From assembly GCA_023264915.1 (NCBI GenBank), contig JAHFUU010000191.1:1-5756 (forward strand): 5,756 nt of DNA, given 5' to 3'. Below the pieces are notes generated by a model. That model did not search any database, was not told the DNA's origin, and was given only the letters and a program-made list of their open reading frames with translations. This DNA is from Microthrixaceae bacterium (GTDB lineage Bacteria; Actinomycetota; Acidimicrobiia; Acidimicrobiales; Acidimicrobilacustridaceae). Positions within the stretch are counted from its first letter, which is position 1. Every line of letters starts with the position of its first letter. Shown here piece after piece: positions 5,256 through 5,756 of the stretch. The translations under genes were made by a program, and so were the position numbers.

Positions 5256-5756
5256 TCATAGAAGCTCTCCACCATAGAGGCCGTGATCCGCGATGTAGGA
5301 CGCGGCGGGGCTGGGCACGAGAAAATCGATCGGTGCTCCGCTGGCGACGCGCTGGCGAACATCGGTGCTCGAGACCTCGATGCGCGGGATCTCGACCCGG
5401 TGCCGGATCCCGGGCACCTCCCCCTTCGGGCGATCACCTGACCGGGTGACCTCGACGATGCTCGCGAGGGCGCGAACCTCGTCGATACGCTCCCAGGTGG
5501 TGAGGCCAGCGGCCACGTCACTGCCGACTATCAAGAACAGCTCCGCGGCGGGGTTCTGGCCATGAAGGGTCGCCAGGGTGTCAACGGAGTAGGTGATCCC
5601 ACCACGATCGATCTCGAGACCGCTCACCGCGACCCCTGCAACGCCCGCCGCGGCGGCCGCCACCATGGCCAGGCGATCCCCGGCGGGCGTGATGGGGCGA
5701 TCACCTAGCTTCTGCCACGGTTGGTTGGCCACCACGAGCAGGACGACGTCGAGATC
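5256..5756 (-). CDS. nadD: Nicotinate-nucleotide adenylyltransferase NadD (N-terminus outside window)
   Basis: The frame is open to the right edge, with 166 visible residues; the GTG at 5735 is an internal Val. NadD transfers AMP from ATP to nicotinate mononucleotide to make deamido-NAD, the penultimate step of NAD synthesis in the cytoplasm. The visible part begins DLDVVLLVVANQPWQK, the second strand and loop of the nucleotidyltransferase fold, followed by R-P-I-T-P-A-G-D-R-L-A-M-V. Further hallmarks are RGGITYSVDTL (51-61), LFLIVGSDVAAGLTTW (73-88) and the C-terminal ATP-binding motif SSTDVRQRV (129-137; family motif I/V-S-S-T-x-x-R). The G-G-(T/S)-F-D-P-x-H-x-G-H motif, roughly the first 20-25 residues, must lie just beyond the edge. 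The C-terminus is typical (ASYIADHGLY). It is the first visible gene of the nadD - LytR_C - rsfS run, with an 82-base gap to the chosen next start. Confidence 0.96.
   Translation of the reverse strand, partial: DLDVVLLVVANQPWQKLGDRPITPAGDRLAMVAAAAAGVAGVAVSGLEIDRGGITYSVDTLATLHGQNPAAELFLIVGSDVAAGLTTWERIDEVRALASIVEVTRSGDRPKGEVPGIRHRVEIPRIEVSSTDVRQRVASGAPIDFLVPSPAASYIADHGLYGGELL

Noticed and set aside
4653..5277. Plus-strand frames opposite the Arg-rich tail region
   Set aside because: These are mirror frames of a low-complexity GC-rich region; their Pro/Arg-rich products show no domain, and the opposite strand connects in frame to the membrane and LytR_C domains.
5176..5521. Extension of the LytR_C-domain protein to 699 residues starting at 5521
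   Set aside because: The extra N-terminus lies mostly inside nadD in another frame and reads as shadow sequence; 5173 (or at most 5275) is a better start.

Overview
The window is high-GC DNA with the gene order and gene content of an actinomycete-like bacterium (Actinomycetota). A lineage near Acidimicrobiia is my best guess. The basis is an AfsR/SARP-type regulator on one strand and, on the other, the actinobacterial housekeeping run nadD - LytR_C-domain membrane protein - rsfS. GTG starts and Arg/Ala-rich shadow frames fit high GC. The taxonomic call is an inference; no rRNA or marker gene tree is available here.

Layout. The two gene groups converge on a point near 2.97-3.01 kb. On the + strand, bases 3-557 hold the C-terminal part of a SARP/BTAD transcriptional regulator whose N-terminus lies before the window. 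Six bases after its stop begins a 663-residue secreted lipoprotein (564-2555) with an alpha/beta-hydrolase domain and two copies of a small Cys-containing beta module at its C-terminus. A spacer of about 200 bases with only weak inverted repeats follows. Next comes a small, probably real, unrecognised 69-residue ORF (2757-2966).

On the - strand, reading inward from the right edge, are nadD (nicotinate-nucleotide adenylyltransferase; N-terminus beyond the window), a 583-residue single-pass membrane protein with a long Arg-rich cytoplasmic tail, a degenerate LCP-like extracellular domain and a LytR_C domain, and rsfS (ribosomal silencing factor). The last two overlap by 8 bases and rsfS has a very strong Shine-Dalgarno sequence inside the end of its neighbour, so the three are very probably one operon.

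How the genes work together. The - strand run combines NAD biosynthesis, an envelope protein and ribosome hibernation, an association common in actinobacteria but without a demonstrated shared pathway. The + strand pair looks like a pathway-type regulator translationally coupled to a secreted hydrolase; it may regulate that hydrolase or unseen upstream genes. I do not see a clear undescribed system. The most interesting items are the LCP-like protein that appears to lack the catalytic residues of its family, the tandem Cys modules on the hydrolase, and the SARP-hydrolase coupling.
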